Shown here piece after piece: positions 22,165 to 31,363 of a DNA stretch of 64,000 bases (its first letter is position 1; every line of letters starts with the position of its first letter). The position numbers and the translations under genes were made by a program. The notes below the pieces were generated by a model. That model ran no database searches, was not told where the DNA came from, and saw only the letters and a program-made list of their open reading frames with translations. The DNA is taken from contig JADZCT010000034.1 of NCBI GenBank assembly GCA_020851455.1, forward strand, positions 81,225-145,224, in the 5' to 3' direction. Source of the DNA: Gemmatimonadaceae bacterium (lineage in GTDB: Bacteria > Gemmatimonadota > Gemmatimonadetes > Gemmatimonadales > Gemmatimonadaceae).

Positions 22165-22815
22165 ATGATCGTGGTGCTGTTGGGGCCGCCGGGCTGCGGG
22201 AAGGGAACGCAGGGCGAGCGGCTTGCCGCGGCGCTGGGCGTCCCGAAGATCTCGACTGGCGACGTCATCCGCGCCGCAATCAAGGCGGAGACGCCGCTGG
22301 GCCTCGAGGCCAGGGCGTACTACGACCGCGGCGACCTGGTGCCGGATCCGCTCATCCTCGGCATCATGCGCGAAGCGCTGGCGGCGCCGGAGCAGGCACG
22401 CGGTGTCATCCTCGACGGCGTCGTCCGCACGGTGCCGCAGGCCGAAGGGCTCGCGAAGGTGCTCGAAGGCCTCGCGCGACCGCTCGACCTCGTGCTGCTC
22501 TTCGAGATCGCCGACGAAGAACTCGTGAAGCGGCTGTCGGGCCGCACCGTCTGCAGCGCATGCGGCACGCCCGCCACGGGCCGCGCGCCGGGCGAGCTGC
22601 ACGCGGAGTGCAAGGCCAGCCCCAAGGGCCACTTCGTGCGGCGCAAGGACGACGAACCGGACGCGATCCGCAACCGCCTCGAGGTGTACGAGCAGCAGAC
22701 CGCGCCCGTGATCGCGTGGTACCGCGCGCACGGCGATCGGCTCACGGCGATTGACGCGACCGGCACGATGGACGTCATCGAGGCGCGGGTGCGCCGGGCG
22801 GCGGGCATCGGCTGA
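22165..22815 (+). CDS. adk: Adenylate kinase
   Basis: Adk interconverts ATP + AMP and 2 ADP. The 216-residue product has the P-loop GPPGCGKGTQ (residues 7-16), the AMP-binding STGDVIRAAI and LDGVVRTVPQAEGL. The LID has CSACG and a later AEC; the usual fourth zinc ligand position (Cys or Asp) is Ser (CKAS), so the LID has only three of four candidate ligands. The C-terminal RLEVYEQQTAPVIAWY is typical. It lies between secY and map as in many bacteria. Its stop overlaps the map start by one base. Confidence 0.96.
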   Translation: MIVVLLGPPGCGKGTQGERLAAALGVPKISTGDVIRAAIKAETPLGLEARAYYDRGDLVPDPLILGIMREALAAPEQARGVILDGVVRTVPQAEGLAKVLEGLARPLDLVLLFEIADEELVKRLSGRTVCSACGTPATGRAPGELHAECKASPKGHFVRRKDDEPDAIRNRLEVYEQQTAPVIAWYRAHGDRLTAIDATGTMDVIEARVRRAAGIG

Positions 22816-23570
22816 TGCTGCAACTGAAGTCGCCGCGCGAGATCGAGACGATGGCCGAGGGTGGCGCCATCCTCGCCAGGACACACATCGAAATGCGGCG
22901 CGCGATCAGGCCAGGCATCTCGACGGCAGAGCTCGACCGCCTCGCCGAGGAGTTCATACGGTCGCACGCTGGCGCGACGCCGAGCTTCAAGGGGCTCTAT
23001 GGCTTTCCGGCTACGATCTGCGCCAGCGTGAACGAGGAGATCGTACACGGGATTCCATCATCGCGTCGGGTGCTGCGCGAGGGTGACATCATCTCGGTGG
23101 ACATCGGCGTTTTCTACGGCGGCCTTCACACCGACTCGGCCTGGACCTACGCCGTCGGCGAGACCGACGCCGAGACGCGGCACCTCATGGACGTCACGGA
23201 GTCGTCGCTCTACGCGGGGATCGAGCAGGCGCGCGTGGGCAACCACGTTGGCGACATCGGCGCCGCCGTCGAGGCGCGGGTCAGGCGGGGTGGGCTGGTG
23301 GTGGTGCGCGATCTCGTGGGCCACGGAGTGGGCCACTCGATGCACGAAGAGCCGCAGGTGCCGAACCACGGCAAGCCCAGGCGCGGGCCGCGGCTCGCGG
23401 CGGGGCTTACTATCGCAATCGAGCCGATGGTGAACGTGGGAACCGCCGAGACGCGCACGCTTTCCGACAAGTGGACGGTCGTGACCGCCGACGGCAAGCG
23501 GAGCGCGCACTTCGAGCATACGGTGGCCGTGACTGAGCACGGCCCCCGGATCCTCACGAAGGTCGCCTAG
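22815..23570 (+). CDS. map: Methionine aminopeptidase, type I
   Basis: Map removes the initiator Met from nascent proteins. The 251-residue M24-family protein has the substrate His in NEEIVHGIPS, the metal ligands in SVDIGVFYGGLHTDSAWTY (two Asp), GHGVGHSMHEEPQ (His) and IEPMV (Glu), and a final Glu in the FEHTVAVTEHGP segment. Without an SH3-binding N-terminal extension it is type Ia. It is the last gene of the ribosomal cluster here; its TAG overlaps the ftcD stop on the other strand within CTAG, leaving no room for a terminator between the two. Confidence 0.96.
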   Translation: MLQLKSPREIETMAEGGAILARTHIEMRRAIRPGISTAELDRLAEEFIRSHAGATPSFKGLYGFPATICASVNEEIVHGIPSSRRVLREGDIISVDIGVFYGGLHTDSAWTYAVGETDAETRHLMDVTESSLYAGIEQARVGNHVGDIGAAVEARVRRGGLVVVRDLVGHGVGHSMHEEPQVPNHGKPRRGPRLAAGLTIAIEPMVNVGTAETRTLSDKWTVVTADGKRSAHFEHTVAVTEHGPRILTKVA

Positions 23571-25111
23571 GCCAGCTGCTTGTCAACGGCGGCGATGGCG
23601 CGCGCCACCGCCCCGGCCGCCTGCGCAACCAGCTTGTCGGCGGCCTCGACCAGCGGCGCCCCCGCGGCACGGTCGGGCATGGACGTGACGTTGATCCGCA
23701 CGTTGTAGGCCGCACCGCGGCAGCCGGCGTCGGCAAAGAGCGCAGCAACGCCGGCGTCGCTTACCGCGTTCACGTTACCCTTCGTGGCGCACGCGGCCGC
23801 GAGTTCCGCCACCTCCGCGCACGCGCGCACCGTTTCGAGGGGCGTCTCGGCGGCCTTTATGAGCGCAGCCTGGATCGCCTTGTCGCGCAGCGCCACTTCG
23901 TCGGGCGATGCCTTGGGCAGCCTGTACGCCGCGCTGACTCCCGCATACGAGTCGGCGTCGGCCTGCACCAGCGCCGACAGCTTCCGGCCGAGCGCCTCGG
24001 CCTCGGCGCCGATCGCGCGCATCTCTTCGTCAACGGCTGCGTACTTCTTGCGCCCCGCAGTCAGGCCGGCCACCATCTGTGCCAAGGCCGCGCCCAGCAC
24101 GCCCACGTGCGCCGCGACGCTGCCGCCGCCCGGAACCGGGGCGCTGGAAGCAACCGAGGCCACGAACTCGTCGAGCGATCCCGTACCCAGCGCCGCGGTG
24201 CCGCTCTGTGACATCGCCGAGCGTACCTTGTGCTCGAGGAGCATCGCGTTGCTGAAGCCGCGAAGCTGGATGTGGTGCGCGGCGGTGTCGAAGAGCGCGC
24301 CCTCGGGGACGAGGCCCACTATCTCGCTCCAGGTGGGGCTCACGCCGCGTGCCTCAGCCTCCTTCTTCACCTCGTCGTAAGCGCGCCAGATCGGCGTGAT
24401 GGCTGTGTCGGTGAGGTTCATCGAGACCTGGGCCTGGCCGTCAACCTCGAGGCCCAGACCCTTCACGCACGGCAGCCCGCCTCCGGATGCACGAACCTTC
24501 TTGGCGACTTCCTTCGCGACCGCGAGGTTGGACGCCGGGCCAAGGTACACGTTGTATGCGACGAGGAAGGGGCGCGCGCCGATGACCGTCGCGCCCGCGC
24601 TCTCGTGGATTGCGTTGGGGCCGAAGTCGGGGACGCGGGCTGGGTTCGTGCCGATCTCCTCGCGCGCCTTCTCGAACTCGCCGCGCCGGATGTCGGCGAG
24701 GTTCACGCGGTCGGGCCGCGTGGCCGCCTTTTCGTAAAGGAACACCGGGATGCCGAGTTCCTTCCCAACGCGCTCGCCCAGCGCGCGCGCCAGCGCGACG
24801 CAGTCGTCCATCGTAGCGCCCTCGAGCGGGATGAACGGGCAGACGTCGGTGGCGCCGATGCGCGGGTGCTCGCCCTTGTGGTGCCTGAGGTCAATCAGGT
24901 CGCGCGCCCTGGCGATGCCGCGGAAGGCCGCCTCGACCGCCGACTCGACCGGCGCAACGAAGGTCACCACGGTGCGGTTGTGCGATGCGTCGCTCGATGC
25001 GTCGAGGAGCACGGCGCCGTTTGCGGAGGCAATCGCGGCGGTAATGGCTGAAATGACTTCGGGACGCCGTCCCTCGGAGAAGTTCGGAACGCACTCGACC
25101 AGGCGTGGCAC
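23567..25111 (-). CDS. ftcD: Glutamate formimidoyltransferase / formiminotetrahydrofolate cyclodeaminase
   Basis: This is a bifunctional enzyme of histidine degradation and one-carbon metabolism. The N-terminal domain (about residues 1-300) moves the formimino group from N-formimino-glutamate to tetrahydrofolate. The C-terminal domain (about 330-510) releases ammonia to give methenyl-THF. Seen are the start LVECVPNFSEGRR, KGEHPRIGATDVCPF and GPNAIHESAGATVIGARPFLVAYN of the transferase, and PVPGGGSVAAHVGVLGAAL of the cyclodeaminase. Start is GTG on the minus strand with no clear Shine-Dalgarno. It lies 33 bp downstream of the phosphatase gene and is probably cotranscribed with it. No other hut genes are in the window, so the histidine link is by family only. 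Confidence 0.93.
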   Translation of the reverse strand: MPRLVECVPNFSEGRRPEVISAITAAIASANGAVLLDASSDASHNRTVVTFVAPVESAVEAAFRGIARARDLIDLRHHKGEHPRIGATDVCPFIPLEGATMDDCVALARALGERVGKELGIPVFLYEKAATRPDRVNLADIRRGEFEKAREEIGTNPARVPDFGPNAIHESAGATVIGARPFLVAYNVYLGPASNLAVAKEVAKKVRASGGGLPCVKGLGLEVDGQAQVSMNLTDTAITPIWRAYDEVKKEAEARGVSPTWSEIVGLVPEGALFDTAAHHIQLRGFSNAMLLEHKVRSAMSQSGTAALGTGSLDEFVASVASSAPVPGGGSVAAHVGVLGAALAQMVAGLTAGRKKYAAVDEEMRAIGAEAEALGRKLSALVQADADSYAGVSAAYRLPKASPDEVALRDKAIQAALIKAAETPLETVRACAEVAELAAACATKGNVNAVSDAGVAALFADAGCRGAAYNVRINVTSMPDRAAGAPLVEAADKLVAQAAGAVARAIAAVDKQLA

Positions 25112-25144
25112 GATGGTAACGGGGGTGGGAGGTTGCGGGTGGGT

Positions 25145-25981
25145 TCAGTGGCCGCGGACCTGGTCCATGAGCCACTGGTGGATTGCGGGATTGCCGGCGA
25201 CGATGCCGGTGTGCTTCACTTCGCACGGCGCGCCTGCGAGGTCGGTGGCGACGCCCCCGGCCTCGCGCACGAGCAGAATGCCCGCGGCGATGTCCCACGG
25301 AGAGAGGGCGGCTTCCCAGAACGCCTCGAACCTGCCCGCCGCGACGGAGGCAAGGTCGAGCGCGGCGGCGCCAGCGCGCCTTACGCCCGCCGCGCCCGCC
25401 ATTACGCGCGCGAGCCCGGTGAGGTACGGCTCGATCTGCTCGGCGCGCGTGAACGGAAAGCCCGTGCCCACGAGGGCGCGTTCGGGATCTTCTACCGAGG
25501 CGACGCGGATCTGCTTCCCGTTTGAGAAAGCGCCTCCGCCGCGCGTCGCGGTGAAGACCTCGCCCAAGGCGACGTCAATCACCACGCCGGCCACGAGCCC
25601 CGCGCTGTCGAGCACGCCGATGGACACCGCGTACTCCGGGTAGCCGTGGAGGAAGTTCGTGGTGCCGTCGAGCGGGTCAACGACGAACCTGATGGTATCC
25701 TGCGCGCCAGCGCCGGTTGGGGCGTGCACACTGGCTGCCACCGCGCCACGTTCTTCGGCCAGGATTGATGCGCCCGGCGCCCTGGCCTGGATCACCTCGA
25801 TGATTGCAGCCTCGGAGGCGAGGTCAACCTCGCTCACGAAGTCGGCTCGTTTCTTGGTGTGCCAGACGAGCGTCTGGGCGCGCGGCGCCGCGGCCGCGAC
25901 GACGGCAGCGCCGGCACGCGCCGCATCGAGCGCGACTTCCAGCAGCGCGGATGGCGCGAGAGCGTCGTTTGATTGGCCCAT
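25145..25981 (-). CDS. suhB: Inositol monophosphatase family protein
   Basis: This 278-residue protein belongs to the Mg2+-dependent, Li+-sensitive phosphatase family (inositol-1-phosphatase / SuhB / histidinol-phosphatase). Metal-binding motifs are visible: Glu in ILAEERG, DPLDGTTNFLHG (two Asp) and WDIAAGILLVREAGG near the C-terminus. Family members hydrolyse inositol-1-phosphate, 3'-phosphoadenosine phosphates or histidinol phosphate; the sequence does not decide. The neighbouring ftcD makes a histidine-related role conceivable. The ATG lies 6 nt from a TAGGGT -10 element, so the mRNA is probably leaderless. Confidence 0.88.
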   Translation of the reverse strand: MGQSNDALAPSALLEVALDAARAGAAVVAAAAPRAQTLVWHTKKRADFVSEVDLASEAAIIEVIQARAPGASILAEERGAVAASVHAPTGAGAQDTIRFVVDPLDGTTNFLHGYPEYAVSIGVLDSAGLVAGVVIDVALGEVFTATRGGGAFSNGKQIRVASVEDPERALVGTGFPFTRAEQIEPYLTGLARVMAGAAGVRRAGAAALDLASVAAGRFEAFWEAALSPWDIAAGILLVREAGGVATDLAGAPCEVKHTGIVAGNPAIHQWLMDQVRGH

Positions 25982-25997
25982 GGTACAACCCTAAGTT
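25969..25997 (+). promoter_or_regulatory. trpS promoter, leaderless transcript
   Basis: TTGATT (25969-25974, inside the suhB coding region), a 17-bp spacer and TAAGTT (25992-25997) precede the trpS ATG by 6 nt. The transcript would begin at or beside the ATG, and there is no Shine-Dalgarno. Confidence 0.6.
25988..25993 (-). promoter_or_regulatory. -10 element of the suhB promoter
   Basis: On the minus strand TAGGGT sits 6 nt before the suhB ATG. It overlaps by two bases the -10 element of trpS on the other strand. No clear -35 was found. Confidence 0.45.
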
Positions 25998-26003
25998 TAA
26001 CGA

Positions 26004-26996
26004 ATGTCCCGGATCTTCAGCGGTATTCAGCCCTCTGGCGAGTTGCACGTCGGCAACTACCTCGGCGCGGTCAGGAACTGGGTTTCGCTGCAGGGCGAGT
26101 ACGAGGCCTTCTTCTGCGTTGTCAACTACCACGCGATCACGCTCCCGTACGCCGCAGCCGACCTGCGCCTGCGAACGCGCGAGATGGCAATCGGGCTCCT
26201 GGCGGCGGGAGTTGACCCCGACCGGTGCACGCTCTTCGTGCAGTCGCAGGTGCCCGAGCACGCTGAGCTTGCCTGGATCTTCAACACACTGACGCCGCTG
26301 GGCGAGTTGGAGCGGCAGACGCAGTTCAAGGAGAAGTCGGCGCGGCAGGAGCAGGTGATGGCGGGGCTGCTCAACTATCCCGTTCTCCAGGCGGCCGACA
26401 TCCTGCTCTACCTTGCCGACCTCGTGCCAGTCGGTGAGGACCAGATCCAGCACCTCGAGCTGTCGCGCGTGATTGCGCGCAACTGGAACTCCCGCTTTTC
26501 GCCCGACGAGCCATTCTTTCCGGAACCCAAGCCCAGGCTCACACCCACGCGGCGTCTCGTGGGGCTGGATGGCAAGGGGAAGATGTCGAAGTCCATCGGG
26601 AACACGATCGGGATCATGGAGTCGCCAGACGAGATCTGGGGCAAGCTGCGCACGGCTATTACCGACCCGGCGCGCAAGACGAAGAACGATCCTGGCGAAC
26701 CCGACGATTGTCCGGTGATCTATCCACTCCACCGCGCGTTCTCGCCGCCGGAAACGGTCAAGCTGGTGGAGGAGAACTGCCGCGGGGCGAAGTGGGGGTG
26801 CGTCGAGTGCAAGCGGGTACTGCACGAGAACATGATGGCGGAACTTGCGCCGGTAAGGGAACGCGCCGCGGAACTCGATGCGAATGACGCCAAGGTGACG
26901 CAGATACTGGACGCCGGCGCGGAGAAGGCGCGGGCCGTGTCGAGCCGCACGATCGCCGAAGTGAAGGAGCGGATGGGGCTGCCACTGGCGAGGTGA
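26004..26996 (+). CDS. trpS: Tryptophan--tRNA ligase
   Basis: TrpRS charges tRNA-Trp. The 330-residue class I synthetase has the start SRIFSGIQPSGELHVGNYLGA with the HIGH-equivalent HVGN, the tryptophan-pocket segment YPVLQAADILLY with VPVGEDQIQHLELSRVIA, and the KMSKS loop in GLDGKGKMSKSIGN. The C-terminal part has CRGAKWGCVECKRVL typical of bacterial TrpRS. It is divergently transcribed from suhB across 22 bp. Confidence 0.97.
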   Translation: MSRIFSGIQPSGELHVGNYLGAVRNWVSLQGEYEAFFCVVNYHAITLPYAAADLRLRTREMAIGLLAAGVDPDRCTLFVQSQVPEHAELAWIFNTLTPLGELERQTQFKEKSARQEQVMAGLLNYPVLQAADILLYLADLVPVGEDQIQHLELSRVIARNWNSRFSPDEPFFPEPKPRLTPTRRLVGLDGKGKMSKSIGNTIGIMESPDEIWGKLRTAITDPARKTKNDPGEPDDCPVIYPLHRAFSPPETVKLVEENCRGAKWGCVECKRVLHENMMAELAPVRERAAELDANDAKVTQILDAGAEKARAVSSRTIAEVKERMGLPLAR

Positions 26997-26999
26997 TGA

Positions 27000-27695
27000 A
27001 TGGAGCCATTGCCGCAGGGGACGTTCATGGACACCGTGGAGTTCGTCACGCGGGCGAACCTTGGCATGAAGCTGCTCGTCGCGATCGTCGCCGGTGGCGC
27101 GATCGGGTTCGAACGGCAGCTCTCCGGCAAGCCGGCCGGGCTGCGCACCAACATCCTCATCTGCGTCGGGTCGGCGCTGCTGATGGATATTTCCATTCGG
27201 ATAGGCGGCGTTTGGGGCGGCGCCATGGTGGGCGATCCGGCCCGGCTCGCGGCGCAGGTCGTCACGGGGATCGGCTTCCTCGGCGCGGGAACGATCATGC
27301 AGGGGAGCGGCGTCATTACGGGGCTCACGACGGCCGCCACCATCTGGACCGTGGCGGCAATCGGCCTCGCGGTGGGCGCGGGTTATGTATTCGATGCGCT
27401 GCTTGCCACGCTGATGGTAATGCTCGTGCTGGCGGGGCTTGGCGGGATCGAGCACAAACTCCTCCGGGCCCAGCGCGTAGCGAGCGTGACCATACGGACC
27501 AGGCCGGAAGTGACCCTGGAGTGGCTGCAGGCGCAGCTCGCCATGGAGGGGCTCCGTGTGCTGGAATCGCGGGTGTTCGACCATGCCAGGGACCGGGTGT
27601 TCGAGCTGCGGCTGCGCGGCCCCTCGCGTCAGTTCGATATCGCGAAGGCCGAACTCGCTACGCACGCGCGGGTCAGCAACGTATTCTTCGACTGA
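27000..27695 (+). CDS. MgtC/SapB family membrane protein
   Basis: This 231-residue protein has an N-terminal MgtC domain of about five membrane segments with IVAGGAIGFERQLSGKPAGLRTNIL and GIGFLGAGTIM, followed by a C-terminal soluble domain of about 75 residues like the ACT-like domain of Salmonella MgtC. The family supports growth at low Mg2+ and inhibits F-type ATP synthase in Salmonella; function here is inferred. GAGGTGATGA at the end of trpS is an excellent ribosome binding site for the ATG at 27000, so translation is likely coupled to trpS. An ATG at 27027 is the alternative. Confidence 0.88.
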   Translation: MEPLPQGTFMDTVEFVTRANLGMKLLVAIVAGGAIGFERQLSGKPAGLRTNILICVGSALLMDISIRIGGVWGGAMVGDPARLAAQVVTGIGFLGAGTIMQGSGVITGLTTAATIWTVAAIGLAVGAGYVFDALLATLMVMLVLAGLGGIEHKLLRAQRVASVTIRTRPEVTLEWLQAQLAMEGLRVLESRVFDHARDRVFELRLRGPSRQFDIAKAELATHARVSNVFFD

Positions 27696-27825
27696 CCCGC
27701 GTCCGTGAGGGCCGAGGCGCCGGGCCCGGAGCGCGGAACCGCCGCCGACGGGCTGCTGGCGGTCGGCGCCGCGGTGTGCGAGCTTCCGGAAGCGCCTCCG
27801 GGACATACCGACCAAGCGATAATCA

Positions 27826-29052
27826 ATGACAACGCCAAACCCAGCCACGGTTCCCCAGCCTGGTGCATCCTCGATCGAGCGGATAATCAAGGCGGCGGTG
27901 GACCGGGGGGCGAGCGACCTGCACATCAAGGCGGGCGATGTTTTTCGCGCACGGATTGACGGCCGGCTCACGCCATTCACCAGGCAGGCGCTGACGCCGG
28001 AGCAGACGCGCGCCATCGCGCTCCGTCTCATCCCCAACGAGGAAGACCGCGCGCGGATAGACAAGATCCAGGACTACGACTGCTCATGGGGGGCGCAGGG
28101 GATCGGGCGCTTCCGCGTGAACATCCTCAGGCAGCGGTCGAGCTTCATGATCGTGATGCGCGTGATCCCGTTCGAGGTGCCGACCTTCGACAAGCTCCGG
28201 CTCCCGCCCGTCCTCAAGACCATAGCACACGCGGAGCGGGGAATGATTCTCGTGACCGGCGTGACCGGGTCGGGCAAGTCGAGCACGATGGCGGCGCTCA
28301 TCAACCACATCAACGCCACGCAGCACAAGCACATCCTCTCGCTCGAGAACCCGATCGAGTTCCTGCATCGTGACATCCAGAGCTCGATTACGCAGCGCGA
28401 GATCGGCGTAGACACCGACTCGTTCAAGATGGGGCTCCGCGCCGCGCTGCGTCAGGACCCGGACGTGGTGCTCATCGGCGAGATGCGCGACGCTGAAACC
28501 ATAGACACGGCAATGAAGGCAGCGGAGACGGGGCACCTGCTGGTCTCCACGCTGCACACGCCGGATGCGACCAGCACGGTGCTCCGCATCCTTGCGATGT
28601 TCCCGCCCGAGGAGCAGGAGGTGGTGCGCGTACGCCTGGCGGAGTCGCTGCACGCCGTGGTGTCGCAGCGGCTGCTGCCGCGCAAGGAAGGCGGAGGGCG
28701 CGCGGCGGCCCTCGAGATCATGATCAACACGCCGACGATCAAGGACCTCATCCTCGACAAGGACCGCACTGGCGAGATCCGCGACTTCATCGCCGACGGG
28801 CGCGAGCAGTACGGGATGCAGACCTTCGACCAGTGCCTCACGGAGCTGGTGACGAGCGGCGAGGTGGAGTTCGAGGTCGCGCTTGCTGCGTCGTCGCGGC
28901 CGAGCGACTTCGAGCTGAACATGAAGACTTTCCGTCGCCGGTCCACGTCCACGCGCCGCGTCGTGGATGTGCCTTCCGCGGAGCCGCAGCGACCCTCGGC
29001 GAACGGCGGACTGGAAGGAATGAGCACGGGTTTCGACTTCACCCAGGGGTAG
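27826..29052 (+). CDS. pilT: Type IV pilus retraction-type ATPase (PilT family)
   Basis: This is a hexameric secretion ATPase of 408 residues. An N-terminal PAS-like domain (ASDLHIKAGD... RIDGRLTPF) is followed by a RecA-like core. Visible are Walker A GVTGSGKS (residues 145-152), the Asp box, Walker B VVLIGEMRD and the His box TGHLLVSTLHT. PilT members pull back type IV pili for twitching. The last 60 residues are a Ser/Arg-rich tail not needed for the fold. No pilin genes adjoin. The type II secretion operon 4 kb downstream has its own assembly ATPase (GspE), so this one is likely to serve a pilus encoded elsewhere. Confidence 0.9.
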   Translation: MTTPNPATVPQPGASSIERIIKAAVDRGASDLHIKAGDVFRARIDGRLTPFTRQALTPEQTRAIALRLIPNEEDRARIDKIQDYDCSWGAQGIGRFRVNILRQRSSFMIVMRVIPFEVPTFDKLRLPPVLKTIAHAERGMILVTGVTGSGKSSTMAALINHINATQHKHILSLENPIEFLHRDIQSSITQREIGVDTDSFKMGLRAALRQDPDVVLIGEMRDAETIDTAMKAAETGHLLVSTLHTPDATSTVLRILAMFPPEEQEVVRVRLAESLHAVVSQRLLPRKEGGGRAAALEIMINTPTIKDLILDKDRTGEIRDFIADGREQYGMQTFDQCLTELVTSGEVEFEVALAASSRPSDFELNMKTFRRRSTSTRRVVDVPSAEPQRPSANGGLEGMSTGFDFTQG

Positions 29053-29119
29053 CGCCGGAACAGTGGCGCGGGGCAACGTTGCGCCCCGCGGAGAAGGTAA
29101 CACACGAAAGGGGAGCCAG

Positions 29120-30010
29120 ATGAAACTGCAGGGCGTGATGGGACCGGTAATCACGACGTTCGAGCCGGGAACCGAGAACCTCGACATCGCGTCGTTCACG
29201 TCGAACGTGAATGCGCACATGCATGCGGGGCTGAGCGGAGTGCTCGTGTGCGGCTCCACCGGGGAGGCCGCGCTGGTGACGGATGACGAGCGCCGCGTGC
29301 TGCTCGAGGCGGCGCGGGGCGCGGTGCCGCCCGGACGGCTCGTGCTGATGGGCACGGGCTCGGAGTCCACGCGCCAGACGATCAAGCGGTGCGAAGCGGC
29401 AAGGGCCGGAGGAGCTGACGCAGTGGTGGTCGTCGCCCCGCACTATTACTCGAGCGCGATGGGCATTGACGAACTACGCGTCCACTATCGCGCCGTGGCC
29501 GACGCGAGCCCGCTTCCGGTGGTGCTCTACAACATCCCGAAGTACATGCACTTTGCGCTACCAGCGGATCTCGTGGCGGAACTCGCGCTGCACCCCAACG
29601 TGATCGGGATCAAGGACAGCTCAGGGAACCTCGAGATGCTCAAGGGATTCCTTGCAGCGCAGAGCGAGACCTTCACCGTGCTCACGGGGAACGCGGGCAC
29701 GTTCGTCCCGGCCCTGCGGCTGGGGGCGCGTGGTGGAATCATGGCGGTCGCGCTCTTTGCGCCGGCGCTTGCGCTGCAGATGCTCGAAGCGCATCAGGCC
29801 GGCGACGCCGCCGCCGCGGACGAGCACCAGGCGGCAATGAAGCCGCTGGGCCAGGTCATCGTCGCGGAGCTCGGCGTACCCGGGGTGAAGGCCGCGTGCG
29901 AGATAGCCGGCCTGCACGGCGGGCCGCCGCGCCGCCCGCTGCTGGAACTCGACGAAGCCGGCGAAAAGCGGGTGCGCGAGGCGCTTGCCGGAGTGGTGGT
30001 CGCAGCATAG
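29120..30010 (+). CDS. Dihydrodipicolinate synthase family aldolase
   Basis: This 296-residue TIM-barrel enzyme belongs to the DapA/N-acetylneuraminate lyase family. It has the pyruvate-activating Lys in GIKDSSGN, the catalytic Tyr in VVLYNIPKY, and the GSTGEA substrate loop with GVLVCGSTGEAALVT. In E. coli DapA the GTTGE loop binds the substrate carboxylate; here it is GSTGE, common in DapA-like aldolases acting on other keto acids. Whether it makes 4-hydroxy-tetrahydrodipicolinate for lysine or cleaves another substrate is open. The ATG after AGGGGAG was chosen over an upstream in-frame ATG. Confidence 0.85.
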   Translation: MKLQGVMGPVITTFEPGTENLDIASFTSNVNAHMHAGLSGVLVCGSTGEAALVTDDERRVLLEAARGAVPPGRLVLMGTGSESTRQTIKRCEAARAGGADAVVVVAPHYYSSAMGIDELRVHYRAVADASPLPVVLYNIPKYMHFALPADLVAELALHPNVIGIKDSSGNLEMLKGFLAAQSETFTVLTGNAGTFVPALRLGARGGIMAVALFAPALALQMLEAHQAGDAAAADEHQAAMKPLGQVIVAELGVPGVKAACEIAGLHGGPPRRPLLELDEAGEKRVREALAGVVVAA

Positions 30011-30057
30011 CTGCCCGTCACCACGGCTTCCATCACCCACCAGAGCCCGAGCCAGCG

Positions 30058-31353
30058 ATGTTCGACACGCATGTCCGCACCCTGGTTGTCGTCGGCGCCC
30101 AATGGGGCGACGAGGGCAAGGGAAAGCTCGTTGATGTGCTCGCCGAGAGCGCCGGCTGGGTCGTGCGCTATCAGGGCGGCGCGAATGCCGGGCACACGGT
30201 GCACATCGGCGACAAGCAGACGGTGCTGCACCAGATTCCGAGCGGGATCCTGCATCCACGTGCGCGCTGCGCGATCGGCAATGGCGTGGTGCTCGATCCG
30301 GAGACGCTCTTCGACGAAGTGGACGAACTCGTGCGCGACGGCGTGGACGTCAACGGCCGCCTTTACGTCAGCGACCGTGCGCACCTGGTGCTGCCGTACC
30401 ACAAGCTGGTGGACAAGGAAAGCGCCGCTTCCAGGGCAATCGGAACCACGGGGCGGGGCATCGGCCCCTGCTATGAGGACAAGGTCGCGCGGCGGGGCGT
30501 GCGCGTGCTCGACCTGCGGCACCCGGGTCGGCTCGCCGGGCTGGTCGAGCGCGGCACCATGCACGCAAATCAGCTCCTTGCTGGCTTCGGCTCGGCCAAG
30601 CGCGCCGACGCGGAGTACACGCTCGAAGTGCTCGCGAAGCTTGCGTCGCGGCTCCTCGCCATTTCGGACGACGTTGGCCTGGTCGTGCACCGTGCGCTGA
30701 AAGGTGGCGCGACGGTGTTGCTCGAGGGCGCGCAGGGGTCGCTGCTCGACGTTGATCACGGCACCTATCCGTTCGTGACGTCGAGCAGCACCACGGCCGG
30801 CGGCGCGGCGATCGGCGTCGGGATCGGGCCGCGCGTCCTGGACGCGGCGCTTGGCGTCGTGAAGGCGTACACCACGCGCGTTGGCGCGGGGCCGCTTCCC
30901 ACCGAGTTCGACGAGCCGATGGCCGGCCGCATCAGAAAGCTGGGCAACGAGTTCGGAGCCACCACCGGTCGGCCGCGCCGCTGCGGATGGTTCGACGCGC
31001 TGGTGGTCCGGTACGCGGTGCGCGTGAACGGGCTGTCGGCGCTGGCCGTGACGAAGCTCGACGTGCTCGATACGCTCGACCGAATCGCGCTCTGCACCGG
31101 CTACGACGTTGGCGGCGAGCACGTGGAGCACTTTCCGGGCGATATCGCCGACCTCGAAGGCGTCACGCCACGCTATGAGTGGTTCGAAGGTTGGCAGTCG
31201 AGCACCGCCGATGCGCGGACGCTCTCCGGCCTGCCGCGCCAGGCCCGCGCCTACCTCGACCGGATCCAGGAGCTGGTGGAATGCCCGATCCGGTACGTGT
31301 CGGTGGGGACGCGGCGGGACCAGATCCTCGACACCGCCGCCACCGCCGTGTGA
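30058..31353 (+). CDS. purA: Adenylosuccinate synthetase
   Basis: PurA joins IMP and aspartate using GTP, the first committed step to AMP. The 431-residue protein has the P-loop [14 protein letters not shown] with catalytic Asp and the [10 protein letters not shown] segment with the catalytic His. [25 protein letters not shown] and [18 protein letters not shown] are also present. Length and motifs are typical. No Shine-Dalgarno is evident before the ATG. Confidence 0.97.
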   Translation: MFDTHVRTLVVVGAQWGDEGKGKLVDVLAESAGWVVRYQGGANAGHTVHIGDKQTVLHQIPSGILHPRARCAIGNGVVLDPETLFDEVDELVRDGVDVNGRLYVSDRAHLVLPYHKLVDKESAASRAIGTTGRGIGPCYEDKVARRGVRVLDLRHPGRLAGLVERGTMHANQLLAGFGSAKRADAEYTLEVLAKLASRLLAISDDVGLVVHRALKGGATVLLEGAQGSLLDVDHGTYPFVTSSSTTAGGAAIGVGIGPRVLDAALGVVKAYTTRVGAGPLPTEFDEPMAGRIRKLGNEFGATTGRPRRCGWFDALVVRYAVRVNGLSALAVTKLDVLDTLDRIALCTGYDVGGEHVEHFPGDIADLEGVTPRYEWFEGWQSSTADARTLSGLPRQARAYLDRIQELVECPIRYVSVGTRRDQILDTAATAV

Positions 31354-31363
31354 AATTGCCGGG

